The notes beneath the pieces were generated by a model. The model made no database searches. It saw only the letters and a program-made list of their open reading frames with translations, and was not told the origin of the DNA. Position numbers and translations under genes: made by a program. Shown here in pieces: positions 1-10,735 of a DNA stretch of 64,000 nt; the first letter of the stretch is position 1, and each line of letters opens with the position of its first letter. This stretch comes from Atrina japonica. Lineage: Eukaryota > Mollusca > Bivalvia > Pterioida > Pinnidae. The stretch covers positions 46,864-110,863 of the forward strand of contig BROG01001169.1 of NCBI GenBank assembly GCA_030159075.1, written 5' to 3'.

Positions 1-48
1 CAAGATGACATGGAGATAGACTCACCTCTGTTTGAAGACATTGTCAAG
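1..48 (+). CDS. SETD2: SETD2, internal exon (partial, 3' part)
   Basis: The window opens inside an open frame that reads 16 codons (beginning QDDMEIDSP, ending EDIVK) and stops at a GT donor (gtattg) after a complete codon, so the intron is phase 0. On its own the peptide is only an acidic linker. It is assigned to SETD2 because the next three exons, also joined in phase 0, clearly encode the C-terminus of that histone H3K36 methyltransferase. The 5' boundary lies outside the window. The catalytic SET domain and WW domain would be further upstream and are not seen. Confidence 0.6.
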
Positions 49-192
49 GTATTGTAGTAATGTTTGACCTCTTATCTCTGTAATTGCCACCAGTGGCAAA
101 GTTGTAGGATATCAACTTTACAGCTGGAATGTCATAGGTATTAAAAGCAGGCAGGGTGTGAGATGTTAAAACAGAATCTTAACTAATCAATG

Positions 193-650
193 CACCTAGC
201 AATATACACTCACAAGTCATGTGACCGGCTAGTAGAACATGAAGCACTAGCAACAGACTCACTAGTCATATGACTGTCTAGAAGATCATGAAGCACTAGC
301 AATATACATTCACAAGTCATGTGACTGTCTAGTAGAACATGAAGCATTAGCAACAGACTTGCTAGTCATGTGACTGTCTAGTAGAACATGAAGCACCAAC
401 AATATATACACTCACAAGTCATGTGACTGGCTAGTAGAACATGAAGCACTAGCAACAGACTCACTAGTCATATGACTGTCTAGAAGATCATGAAGCACCA
501 ACAATATATACACTCACAAGTCATGTGACTGTCTAGTAGAACATGAAGCATTAGCAACAGACTTGCTAGTCATATGACTGGCTAGAAGATCATGAAGCAC
601 GAGTAATATACACTCAAAAGTCATGTGACCTGCTAGTGGAAGGTAAACCA
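193..650. repeat. Intronic minisatellite, ~50-bp unit in ~101-bp dimers
   Basis: About nine imperfect units lie in the first SETD2 intron. Two alternating half-units are visible: one with 'cacaagtcatgtgac' followed by 'tagtagaacatgaagca', the other with 'actagtcatatgactg' followed by 'tagaagatcatgaag'. The shared CACAAG/CAAAAG anchor recurs at about 211, 311, 413, 515 and 615, a higher-order period of 100-102 bp. Confidence 0.85.
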
Positions 651-900
651 CATAGTAAGTGTAAGCATTTATGTTTTGCTATAAAATAAGTCCTGATTCT
701 TCCCCAAGCACCTGACATGTCATGTGACATTATTTGCCATTTGAGTGGAAGGATTCAGGTTTTACCAAGGTGAAAAATATAAATTAGGGGTGTCAAAGTT
801 TGATTGTTCATACAATGTCACGATGTTGTTGTTATTATTTAATTAAATCTAGTCCAATTGGTTCATTTAGACTTTACAGATTTCACTTTCTTTTTTACAG

Positions 901-987
901 CCGAAATCCAAAAAGCAAACAACAACGGCAGCTGCAGACACATCCAGTGAGACTGCAAAGAAAATTAAAGACCAATTTCGTAACAAG
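901..987 (+). CDS. SETD2: SETD2, exon at start of SRI region
   Basis: This 29-codon exon lies between a strong acceptor (polypyrimidine tract, ttttttacag) and a GT donor (gtgtgt), phase 0 at both ends. It encodes a basic, threonine/alanine-rich linker (PKSKKQTTTAAAD) followed by KKIKDQFRNK. The second part corresponds to the conserved K(D)xFRxx stretch that leads into the SRI (Set2-Rpb1 interacting) domain. It joins in frame to the unmistakable next exon. Single copy here, no disruption. Confidence 0.82.
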
Positions 988-1504
988 GTGTGTCTTTTTG
1001 TGCAAGATTTTTGTTGTATTTGTTTATTAACTTTTCCATTTCCTTGTATCTTAATGGCATGTTGCAGAGGGTTACAATGAAATGGGCCAAAAAAAAATGA
1101 AACTTGAACAATCAGATTCTTGTTACTGGGTAAGAGATTTCCATTTCTCCCACCTTGTACAGGTGTATCTGCCATTTTGCCAAGCCAGAATTTCCCTGTT
1201 CACACCCTAGAGTGTAGACAAGCTACACACAATATAATGGCACAATATAATTTTATAACATAGGACTTCTATGTGAGGAGAATACAGTGCATTAAAAGTT
1301 GCATCAGATCTAATGTATGTGCATATAAACATGTGTTTGAATCATGGGAGGAAAATAGTCAAACATTGGTGTGTAGAGTGGAAAGAGAAATCTCAACCCT
1401 GGTGATAAAAATCTGAAAGTCCGATCCTAGGAAATTTTAAGACTGGACAACCAGACTCTCACCGCTCCGGTGAAGATTTCCTTATCCACCGCACACCCAT
1501 GTGA

Positions 1505-1610
1505 GATTATGTTACTCATTGACTCTGAAAAACGATGGACTCTTCTGTAAATCAATTATTTAAGCCAGTCCAATTTTGTCTTTAGGGGTGAATGAGTCAA
1601 TCTTAATCGT
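1505..1610 (-). mobile_element. Small MITE-like palindromic repeat (copy 1)
   Basis: Just upstream of the third SETD2 exon, this ~100-bp segment starts with 'gttactcattgactctgaaa' and ends with 'ttaggggtgaatgagtc', giving imperfect terminal inverted repeats built on ACTCATT. The reverse complement matches 53150-53245 over nearly its whole length (shared 'cacccctaaagac' and 'ttacagaagagtccat'). Two dispersed copies with inverted ends suggest a non-autonomous DNA transposon; the family is not identified. Confidence 0.55.
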
Positions 1611-1626
1611 ATTGATACTCTTTCAG

Positions 1627-1728
1627 ATGTCTTCGTATGTGGTTCTGTGTTTAAATCCGTTCAGAAAACCTGACTGTAGACTTGGTAGAATATCATCTAC
1701 AGAAGACTTCAAACACCTAGCAAGAAAG
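1627..1728 (+). CDS. SETD2: SETD2, SRI domain exon 1
   Basis: This 34-codon exon follows the acceptor 'ctctttcag' and ends at 'aaag|gtaaca', phase 0. It reads SSYVVLCLNPFRKPDCRLG then RISSTEDFKHLARK. The LNP(F/Y)RKPDC and TEDFKHLARK blocks are signature sequence of the SRI domain of SETD2, the three-helix bundle that binds the Ser2/Ser5-phosphorylated C-terminal repeat of RNA polymerase II and so couples H3K36 trimethylation to elongation in the nucleus. The reading frame is intact and conservation is high, so this is a functional gene and not a retrocopy: introns are present on both sides. Confidence 0.96.
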
Positions 1729-2132
1729 GTAACAGTTTACAATGTTCATTCAACTTTTTCTGTGTTTCCATTTTGGTTTTTGTATTTTGTAATACTATTA
1801 TTTAAAACTTTTTGTCTGTCAGAAATTTTATTTTACTGATAGCTTTAAAACTGGGTCAGTTGGTAGGCAAAATTGTTTTAAAATTTGAATTTATGAAGGA
1901 AAATTTTAAAAATTATAATGTTATATATGTTTTTTATAAACATATTTCAATAAAAAAAGATAATGGAAAGTATAAATCTTAACTAAATGAAATTGATCTG
2001 TTTTATGTGTCTTATACTAAAAATAGATATAAATTGTATATTTTGGAAATCATATTTGTGTATCGTTATTTTGGAAATGGCAGCTGAATTCATTAGGCAG
2101 TTGATGAGATCTAACTTTTTTTGACTTTGTAG

Positions 2133-2291
2133 TTAACTCACCATGTAATGGCCAAGGAAATGAAGCACTGTCGACATGTTGAGGATCTAGAGGTGAATGA
2201 GAATGTCAAAGCTAAAGCCAAGGACTATGTCAAGAAGTACATGAGCAAATTTGGAAGTTCTTATAAGAAAACAGGGTCACCAGATATATGA
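2133..2291 (+). CDS. SETD2: SETD2, terminal coding exon (SRI domain end and stop)
   Basis: This 53-codon exon follows the acceptor 'gactttgtag' and runs to TGA at 2289-2291. It reads LTHHVMAKEMKHC, then EDLEVNENVKAKAKDYVKKY and MSKFGSS, which completes the SRI helices (LTH-VM-KE, EDLE-NE-VK, YVKKYM-KFG). The last seven residues (KTGSPDI) are not conserved. The protein ends shortly after the SRI domain, as in other SETD2 proteins. The 3' UTR begins at 2292. Confidence 0.96.
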   Translation, partial: LTHHVMAKEMKHCRHVEDLEVNENVKAKAKDYVKKYMSKFGSSYKKTGSPDI

Positions 2292-4058
2292 GGTACAGTG
2301 GCCCTCATATTCTCCATCACAGCGTCTAGAGGCCAACACAAAGATCCTCAACCTATACAAATTGGTAGAGTCCAAATAAGTGGTCCAAGAAGAATATATT
2401 GTTTGTAGGGTTGAATTGATTGAGTCCATTTCAGTAATTCAAAATGGGCATGTAATTAGCCAACAGCAGGTCAAGAAGAACAAACCAACACTAAACAGGG
2501 TAAATAGTTGGTTCTTTGGGAGTGTGCGTATATGACAAGTGTTACTCGTGTGAAGCTAGTGTGTTGCACACCGATAACTCAAGTGTATGTAAGATACGAT
2601 ACTTTGTAAATGTGTTAAAGTGACATCATTCATTGATCATCTTCTGTAGATAGGTAAACCAGGTGTAAATGAGAATTCATTACGTTTTTTTTTTTAAAGT
2701 AAAATGTATGTATGAATATTGTGTCATTAAATGACATTGATGAAGCTTAGTCTGAATCAGACAAATGTTTGGCTGTATTGGTGTAGACAGAAACTGTAGC
2801 TTACACAGCATAATGATGTAGAAACTTGTTTGACCATGACATTGAAATCAGCACATTTCAGTGTATTTGACCTTGACATTATAATTAGCATATTTTAATG
2901 TACTTAACCACATTTTAGTAAAAGGAGAAAAAGAAACCAAGTTTTATGTCCTGATATAAAATTGAAGAATATTCTCTTTTACAATTCAATATACACATTG
3001 CCATCACAACCCTTTTTATACCCAACACTGAACTACTGGTAAAGACACTTGGTACATTGAAATATAGCCCTTGCAATAGTAACAGACTTCTTACAGATTC
3101 TGTTGGTAATTTTCAGTGAAAAGCAATATAAATCGTCAGCTTATTTCTATCTACACACAAAGTTCAGTGATAACTTTCCATTGGTTACTTTGCATAACTT
3201 GTTTCCTACTGCAGAAATTTTTGTAAGGGCTGTTAGAATCTTCAAATGATGCTGGGCTAAAGCTGACATACATATTCCGTATTAATTTTGCCCTTGAGAT
3301 TGAAGGTCAAGGGGAGTATTTCAATAAATGACTTTTAGTTTCTTTCATTGGTTTTTAACTGTTTCTGTCATTGGTTTTTAAGCAGATTTGGCACAATACT
3401 TTATCACAATTAAACCTAGTAAGAGACTGGCCCACCAGTCAGCTATATTTACCAGAGTTATGGGACTTTTACAATCTTCAAGAACAGTTTGGTTCTTGAG
3501 GCGAAGTGTTTCACGAACTCATCTTGTTGAACTTTTTAACCGTGAGGCTTGCTTGATATTTACCCTTATACATATCATTAGCAAACCTTTTCTCGTACAT
3601 GTGACTAGTGACAAGTGTTTGACTTGATGTTCTGATAAAGAAGTGCTGTGACTCGGTGTGGGGCCACATTCAGGTGTGTGATTTGAGATGTGAGGTGGGA
3701 GTGATGGGTAAATCCTATTCTTGTAGCCCTGTCTACTATTCTACCATTCTCTTTTGATTCCATCTTTGCAGAATTAAATCACGATGTTGAAATGAAAAGA
3801 ATCTTCTTGGTACCAAGACAAAGCCCAGTGTGTTTTTTTTAAATATTTTGTAATGTTTTTTAAGCATTTGTGTACATGTATATATGTTTTACTGAATTAC
3901 AAAGGGTCAATAGATGAAATTTGATGTGTGTAATCTGAGCTACATGTTTTTAATTTCAAATTTTGAAATTTTAATTTTAATTGTTTTCTTATTACGTTTC
4001 CATGGTTATAAATATGGTTGTTCATTCATTTTAATGGTAACTTATTTGTACTGGGCCA
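2292..4058 (+). other. Probable SETD2 3' UTR and flank, no gene seen
   Basis: AT-rich, non-coding, and not obviously repeated elsewhere in the window except for a short 'ccagagttatgggactt' stretch near 3454 that recurs at about 4252 and 9059. An AATAAA lies at 3323-3328 with T/GT-rich sequence downstream, a plausible polyadenylation signal for SETD2. A longer UTR reaching into the duplicated unit cannot be excluded. Confidence 0.45.
3323..3328 (+). terminator. Candidate polyadenylation signal for SETD2
   Basis: This is a canonical AATAAA about 1.03 kb after the SETD2 stop. It is followed by a T/GT-rich stretch (tttctttcattggttttt) of the kind found at cleavage sites. AATAAA is frequent in AT-rich DNA, so this is only a candidate. 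Confidence 0.35.
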
Positions 4059-6755
4059 ATCCTGATGCACCTTATATATTAATGGTAGGCTGCATATTGT
4101 TATTGGTTTATCTGGTTTTTCCTTTTTACGTGTGCAACGTTTTAGGTTCCATAAAAAATAATTTTTTCAAATTTCAATTAAATTTAGTACGTTGTCTTAT
4201 ATTAATGAAATCTAAGATGCATGATATTTTGGGCAAACTTAACACAGTTTGCCAGAGTTATGGGACTTTAAAATCTTCATGAATGACTTCGCTTTCGGGA
4301 GCATAGTATCTCTCAAATACATATTGGCTACTTAACCTGGTCACCACCAAGTGACTTAATGGTATGTCCTTTTTTATTGTACAAGACCAGTCTGTCATGG
4401 TCTGTGGGGATGACAGGGTAAAAGTTACCATAGGCAGCTAATTCAGTCTTGTCAAATCTGCTCAGACTTGGTCGCCATTAAGAACATACCTGAACAGGTG
4501 TACAAAGCAATGTTCTTATAAACATTATATTAGATGGGATAGTGGGTAAAAGTGATGGAGGGCTATTACAAGAGTACTGCTGTATATATCAAAACCAATC
4601 TGTTTTGTCTTAAGTCCATAAGTGTAAAATTGTTGTAACTTGTATGTTAGCAAATTTGTAAATTCAGTATATTTTGCGAGATGTATAAATATCTTAAAAA
4701 AAATTTAGCTACCATATTTTATTCCTTGAATAACAACAAAATTCATAACATGCAATACCACACTTCTCCAGACTTAAAGAGTACCGTATCGAAGATTTTG
4801 TCAACTTTGAAAATCAACAAATTCACCTATAACCTTTAGAAAATGGGCCTCTAGAGACTTTACACGCTGAATGTAAATGAACTTGACAGTTAAGTGAAAA
4901 GTGAAGATAAGCTTTGGTATTTCATCAGGGAAGTTTTGTTCAAAGTTAATAATGGGTAATTTATGACTGTCTTACAAAATTGACCAATGCATGAGAAATG
5001 GTGCTCAGGACGTTAGACTACACTATTTCCTACTGTAATTGTTGTATTTAAATATTGTTATTGTTGAAAAAGAAAATATTTCGTATATCTTGTGTTTCTC
5101 TTGTTAAAGGGTCTAAATTCATTTGGTAAATAGCAGCCGTATCTTCTGTTACAGCCAAGTAATGAAACAGATAGACTGTCAGTGTTGCTGACTGATCTCA
5201 CGGTATGTACGTGACTGATAGATCTCATAATAGCCGCCTTGTGATCATCTACATACAAAAACAATGACGACAAGAAAAACCAAATATAATTCTGGGCAGT
5301 ACTGTACAATTTAAATAACCAGATTAGATACGTTGCTTTTTATTAATTATAAAATGAGTTCAGTTCTGACCATTATTGGGCAATATTCTGGAGTTGTGGG
5401 AGCTTATTACCATTTCCAATTACATTTAGTTTACTCGTACAAAAATTTCTCAACTAGAAATGTGGTACTTTTATGGATCGCCATCCCAGGGGAAGGGGGG
5501 GAGTTGGTGGTGATTCACTTTGTTTCCAGAAGAATGCTGTACATGTATGACAAATCTACACTCATATTAAGTTAACAAGGGTAATAACGTAAAATGTGTT
5601 ATATAATGTCATATTGGAGATTCCTAAACTAATAAACAGAAGTGTATTCCAAAGGAAAATGTCCGCAGGTAACCCAACTTATAGGGAAGCTGATCACTCC
5701 ATGGTTTTAGTGCTGGTTTTTAAGACATAAATAAAGAACTTGTATGATTGAAGTATTTTCACAACTTTATATATTCACCCCCATAGATATTGTATTATTC
5801 ACTACCCATACATGGTTTCTATAATTGGTTCGTTTTGTTCCAACCCATTGTAGGGATAAATAATGTCCCATATAGTCATCACAAATACATCTATACAAAT
5901 TATTATGCAGTACATTGTTGCGAAACTTGTACTTTATGCTAGCTACAGTTACACTCACGTAACAAAAGTGTGTCAATTAATGTCATTGTCCCATAGCTCT
6001 CTATGTTACATGGACTTTTTTCTAAATAACCGGCCTGACTCCTCTATTCAATGAAATCTTGTTAACTTATTCACATTTGTAAATTATTTTCTCTTTTTAA
6101 ACTCGTTTAAAATGTGTTAATTTCTTTATATGCCACTGTGAGGGTTTCTATGTGACAAACGGAAACCGTAGCATCATATCCTTTGTTGTTCATTGTAAGT
6201 GAAATCAACAAAATTGTTGCTTATCAGGAAGTTTCAAAGATTTTTTTTTAAACAAATATCAGATGAAAGTAAATATACTTTCTTCTGAACATGATATTTC
6301 GCAAGAAGTGATGAAAGCTTTAATTTGTGACAGTTACTTTAACATAGAAAGCTATGGGGAATATGACGTTAATTGACATCTTACGAGACGTGAGTATAGT
6401 TCAGCGTTCTTATTTTTTTGTATGTTGTTACATTTCACGTGTGTGTGGTTGTTGCGTAATATTTCATGTGTGATTGATTTGAGAACTTCAGGTATCATGA
6501 CGGACGTGTCAAAAAATTTCTCAGAAATTTTAAAAGGGGAAGGGGGGGATTTGGTTATATTCATTGTGACCCCAAAACTTCGGGAATATGAAGTAAACTT
6601 ACGAGTAATTTAGCTGTAGCATACTGTAAATATGTACAAAATTTGTGATCATGTTTTACTGTATATATTTGTAAATTGTTAAAGTTTGTTTGATTGCAAC
6701 TTGAGAAGTAGTCCATGCCAGTAGCGTTATCATTTTATATTTGTTTGTAAAATTG

Positions 6756-6761
6756 AATAAA
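6756..6761 (+). terminator. Candidate polyadenylation signal in duplicated unit (copy 1)
   Basis: AATAAA in the context 'aattgaataaaagtcaagtt', followed by GTTTTTAT and an A-run. The same signal and context occur in copy 2 at 13181-13186. The arrangement resembles the end of a transcript or of a processed insert, but no linked coding exon is visible. Confidence 0.25.
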
Positions 6762-7694
6762 AGTCAAGTTGTTTTTATAAAAAAATATCTTGTTATTTAG
6801 CAGAATTAAAATAGAGTTGAGGTTCACGTTTCACTCTTCAGGGATTGTGAACGTTAGTTGTAAAGTGGATAGCGGATGGTCTTGGGCCCGGCACAATAAA
6901 ACTTGAGAAAAACAGAATTGTTGGTGGGATATATAGTAAGATTAATGTTACCTGGCTTGATATATATTTGTGAAACCTTTCTTGACATGGACCAGTTTAT
7001 ATTTTGGGTAATAAAGCCTACCAAAACGTAAATTACACTGGAAAATGTGCTTGCCTACTCTTCCAAATATACTCTGGTGCAATATATAGTAATTTGACTT
7101 AAGATGAGTTATATTTTCAGACTTCAGTAATTATCAAATTTTATGGTGCCACATCCAGGGTTCGATTCCCGATATTTGGTCATACCTAAGACTTTAAAAA
7201 GTCGGATATTGTTCCCTTGCCGGACATTGTACATGAAAAGAAGTGAAAGTCTGGTTTTTTAATGAGGTCATGTGTCACTATCATTATATTTTGAAGTTGG
7301 ATGTTGTTTCACGGTAACCCAACTATTTTTCAGTCATAATTGTGGTGGTTGTGGCCAGTTCTTAGTTGTGATAAAAAGAATCCGGTTCCAATGTACCCAG
7401 GAAGAGTTTTTAGTAAGATCGATGTTACCTGGCGGGATGGGGTCTCGTGAGGGTGACACTAAGTGAAGAACACTTCATTATTGTGGTGTTTAGTGGGTGT
7501 TATTAAGTTCTATTTACTTAGAATCAATTAATTCATTACATACAGCCTACATACATTAATTTTTATGGACAAAAAACTTGAAATTCATAGATTTATGATA
7601 AAAATAGTACGTAATTACTCTAGTTCTAGGCGGCATTTTTCCTTTGTGTTTTCTTTGCTTTCATGAAACTCTTTTTCAAAATATGAGAGCCGCT

Positions 7695-7870
7695 GTAGAT
7701 GAGACATTAAAAACCGAGGTCCCGTTTCACAATGGCTATCGGCAAGTTAAATAACCCTCACTGCTTTTTGGCCTATGTGTCAAAGTGGGTATCGGCACGT
7801 TGAATAACCCTCACCGCTTTTTGGCCTATGTGTCGCAGTGGCTATCGTCACGTTAAATAACCCTCACTGG
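7695..7870. repeat. SINE-like core plus three 53-bp tandem units (copy 1)
   Basis: 'gatgagacattaaaaaccg' and 'aggtcccgt' match the core that follows the tRNA-related head of the SINE at 48120-48245. It is followed by three 53-bp units carrying 'aataaccctcac' at 7750, 7803 and 7856 and 'gctttttggcctatgtgtc'. The tRNA-like head is missing, so this is a 5'-truncated SINE whose tail has become a short tandem array. It is repeated in copy 2 at about 14110-14285. Confidence 0.5.
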
Positions 7871-9169
7871 GCCGTGTGTGCCGACCATATGCCAAAAATT
7901 GAAGCCCTTCACTGGAATTTGGTGACGTCTCCATACACCACTACTAATGTCACTGTTATTTGAATTTACGTCACATAGTTTTTCTTGACCTTTCAAAAGG
8001 TTAGAGGTTAAAAATTATTCAGCAGTAAATAAACCGGAAACAAGCTATAGTCCGTTTCAACACAAAGTTGGTGTGCCTCTGTCGGTAAATATGATGGTGA
8101 CGAAAATTACAATGACGTCATAGCAATCGTCATCTATTATTTAGAATGAAATATTTTCAATCACATCAAAGATTGAATGTATACGGAACTGATCACGAAT
8201 CAATCGTAAATGTAAGTGACAAATGGCTAACTGAAGTAATTCTGCGTCAGAATATTCTTTGTATGTTCATAGACTTGAGTCGCAAAGACCTTCCAGCCAT
8301 AACCTTATAGACCTATATTTTTTGCTTACTAGCCTTATATATGTAATAGATCTAATGTACAGTAGTCTATATTTTTAAAACTGCAATATACAGAATATTT
8401 TCCTAGATGTACAGTGATTTTTAAAAATGTTTACATGATTACTGAACGGACGACTTTTAGCGTTTTTTAAATTTTTATAATTTAATTGGTGTAAATCTAC
8501 TTCAACGGTCAACAAATTCTAGCACATAGATCTATAAGTTTGTGTCGGATGTTTTACATTTGGATTAGATTTTCGAATGTGCTATAGGCCAAGGTGAAAC
8601 GATATAGATCTTGAAGCTAATATACATGTAATGTTTGTAAATCTACTGCTGACTTAAGAGGTAAAGAAAACAATGTTAGATCTAATTTATAATTTCAAAG
8701 TGATAAACAAATTGAGGAGAAATATTTTCAATAGCAATTTTAAAAATTGATTTTGAATTTCAAAATAATTATTGAATATTTGCAATTTATTTATATTTCA
8801 CACTGTACTGTACTGTACACATGTAAGAAAAAAATTATGAATTTTACATGTACAGTCATGGGACATAAATCCTGATGCACTTTATATTAATGGTGGGCTG
8901 CATATTGTTATTGGTTTATCTGGTTTTTCCTTTTTACGTGTGCAACGTTTTAGGTTCCATAAAAAACAATTTTTTCAAATTTCAATTAAATTTAGTACGT
9001 TGTCTTATATTGATGAAATCTAAGATGCATGATGTTTTGGGCAAACTTAACACAGTTTGCCAGAGTTATGGGACTTTAAAATCTTCATGAATGACTTCGC
9101 TTTCAGGAGCATAGTATCTTTGCTACTTAACCTGGTCACCACCAAGTGACTTAATGGTATGTCCTTTTT

Positions 9170-10735
9170 AGCTCACCTGGCCTAAAAGGCCATGTGAGCT
9201 TTTGCCATCACTTGGCGTCCGTCGTTGTCGTCGGCGTCGTCGTCGGTGTCGGCGTCGTCGTCCGTCCGTCGTTAAAGATCAACTCCTCAGAAACCGCTGG
9301 GCCATTTGCAACTAAACTTTGTCACAACAGTCCTTGGGTGGTCTACTTTAAAAATTGTGTCCGGCATGTCCGCACCTAATCCAAGATGGCCGCCAGTGGG
9401 GATCATAGATTAACATTGGACCCTATGGGAAAATATATTCAAAGATATTTTTATCTGAAACTACTGAGCCAATTAGAACTAAACTTGGTCATAGTAGTCC
9501 TTAGATGGTACCTTCTGAAACTGGTGTTTTTTTTAAATCTGCACCTAATCCAAGATGGCCGCCAGCGGGGAACATAGGTTAACATTGGACCCTATGGGAA
9601 CAATATCAAAGATCTTTTTCTCTAAAACCCTTTAGCCAATGGGAACCAAACTTGGCCACAATAGTTTTTGGATGGCCCCCTACAACATTATGGTTTTTGA
9701 GGGCCACATCAAATCCAGGATGGCCGCCAGCGGAGAACATATTTTAACATTGGACCTTATGGGAAAATACGTTCAAAGATATTTTTCTCTGAAACTACTG
9801 AGCAAATTGGAACCAAACTTGGTTATAGTAGTCCTTAGATGGTACCTTCTGAAACTGGTGTTTTTTTTAAGTCTGCACCTGATCCAAGATGGCCGCCAAC
9901 GGGGAACATAGGTTTACATTGGACCCTATGGGAACTATTTCAAAGATCTTTTTCTTTAAAACCCCTAAGCCAATTGGAACAAAACTTGGCCGACAACAGT
10001 CTTTGGGTGGCCCCCTACAACATTGGTGTTTTTGAGGGCCGCACAAAATCCAAGATGGCCGTCAGTGGAGAAGATATTTTAACATTGGAAACTATGGGAA
10101 TTGGTTCAAATTTAATTTACATATAAACAAAAATGATTTAGTTAAAAGTACAAAAGTATGAATGCCCTCAGTATGATAGTGGTATGACAGTGTTATAATA
10201 TCCTGTATGGGTTTTAAGATATACCAGAGTGTCTAGATTTGACGTTGGTCAATTGGATTTATTTATTTATCTGAATCTGACAAGTAAAGGTATAATAATG
10301 CATATTGAAACAAATTAAGTTTTTCTTTGAAGTAGTTAACAAAATAGAATTAAAGAAACATGATGAGGCAATTATGTTAAAATGTATGGCATCAAACTAA
10401 AACAAAAGTTTGTTAATGGGAATTCATAATTGCTCAAGTTCACATCAATATATATAATAGAAAGACAGTGTCGGGATTGCAGGTATTATTCTGTCAATTT
10501 CTCTCTATATATTACATCCCTTTATCATATTTTTTTTCCACTTCCTGTCAGTGTTTTTTTTTTGCTGGTAAGACTAAAAAGGTTGGATTTTAACTTGCCT
10601 GGAGTGAAGGGAAAAAGTTTCTTCCACTTGTGCCTGATGTTGCATCTAGTGATTCAGGAAATAAGGGGTCAAAATAGGCTAATGTACGTCTTGCATCTAC
10701 CTAGGTGAGCTATACAGGCTCCTGGGAGTCTCTAG
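9170..10735 (+). mobile_element. Rolling-circle-like (Helitron/HINE-like) element 1
   Basis: Copy 1 of the duplication gives the empty site ('gtccttttttattgtac'), so both ends are well placed. The left end is AGCTCACCTGG..CC followed by CCATGTGAGCT, a ~30-bp imperfect palindrome. The right end is GGTGAGC, then a hairpin (ggctcc-tg-ggagtc), then CTAG and host TTTATTG. The inside has five tandem units and no transposase, so it is non-autonomous. A subterminal 3' hairpin, CTAG-T end, tandem core and insertion into T-rich target with almost no duplication fit Helitron-like HINE elements of bivalves. The family is an inference. Confidence 0.65.
9300..10110 (+). repeat. ~167-bp tandem repeats inside element 1
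   Basis: A 'CAAGATGGCC' anchor (one unit has CAGGATGGCC) recurs at 9382, 9551, 9716, 9885 and 10051, spacing 165-169 bp. Units alternate: the second and fourth are preceded by 'ggtaccttctgaaactggtg', the third and fifth by 'ggccccctacaacatt', so the real unit is a ~335-bp dimer. The open frames running through it are by-products of the repeats. Confidence 0.85.

Larger units (their letters stand above)
4059..8868. repeat. Tandem segmental duplication, copy 1 (4.8 kb)
   Basis: This unit starts at 'atcctgatgcac' and ends at 'cagtcatgggacat', and is followed immediately by a second copy (8869-15281). Identity by eye is high through most of the length, with small indels. It holds no convincing protein gene. 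Contents: a short open frame (to 4282) shared with copy 2, an AATAAA at 6756-6761, a SINE-like core near 7695, three 53-bp tandem units near 7727-7870, and TGACGTCA-containing sequence near 8110. What the unit is remains unknown. Confidence 0.85.

Noticed and set aside
3914..4282. 122-codon frame with hydrophobic stretches, partly shared with 8875-9090
   Set aside because: Only the last 71 codons are shared between the duplicated units, the start differs, and the copies are too similar for conservation to mean anything. No domain.
9194..10126. Series of open frames with related peptides
   Set aside because: They track the 167-bp tandem repeats of element 1 in different frames.
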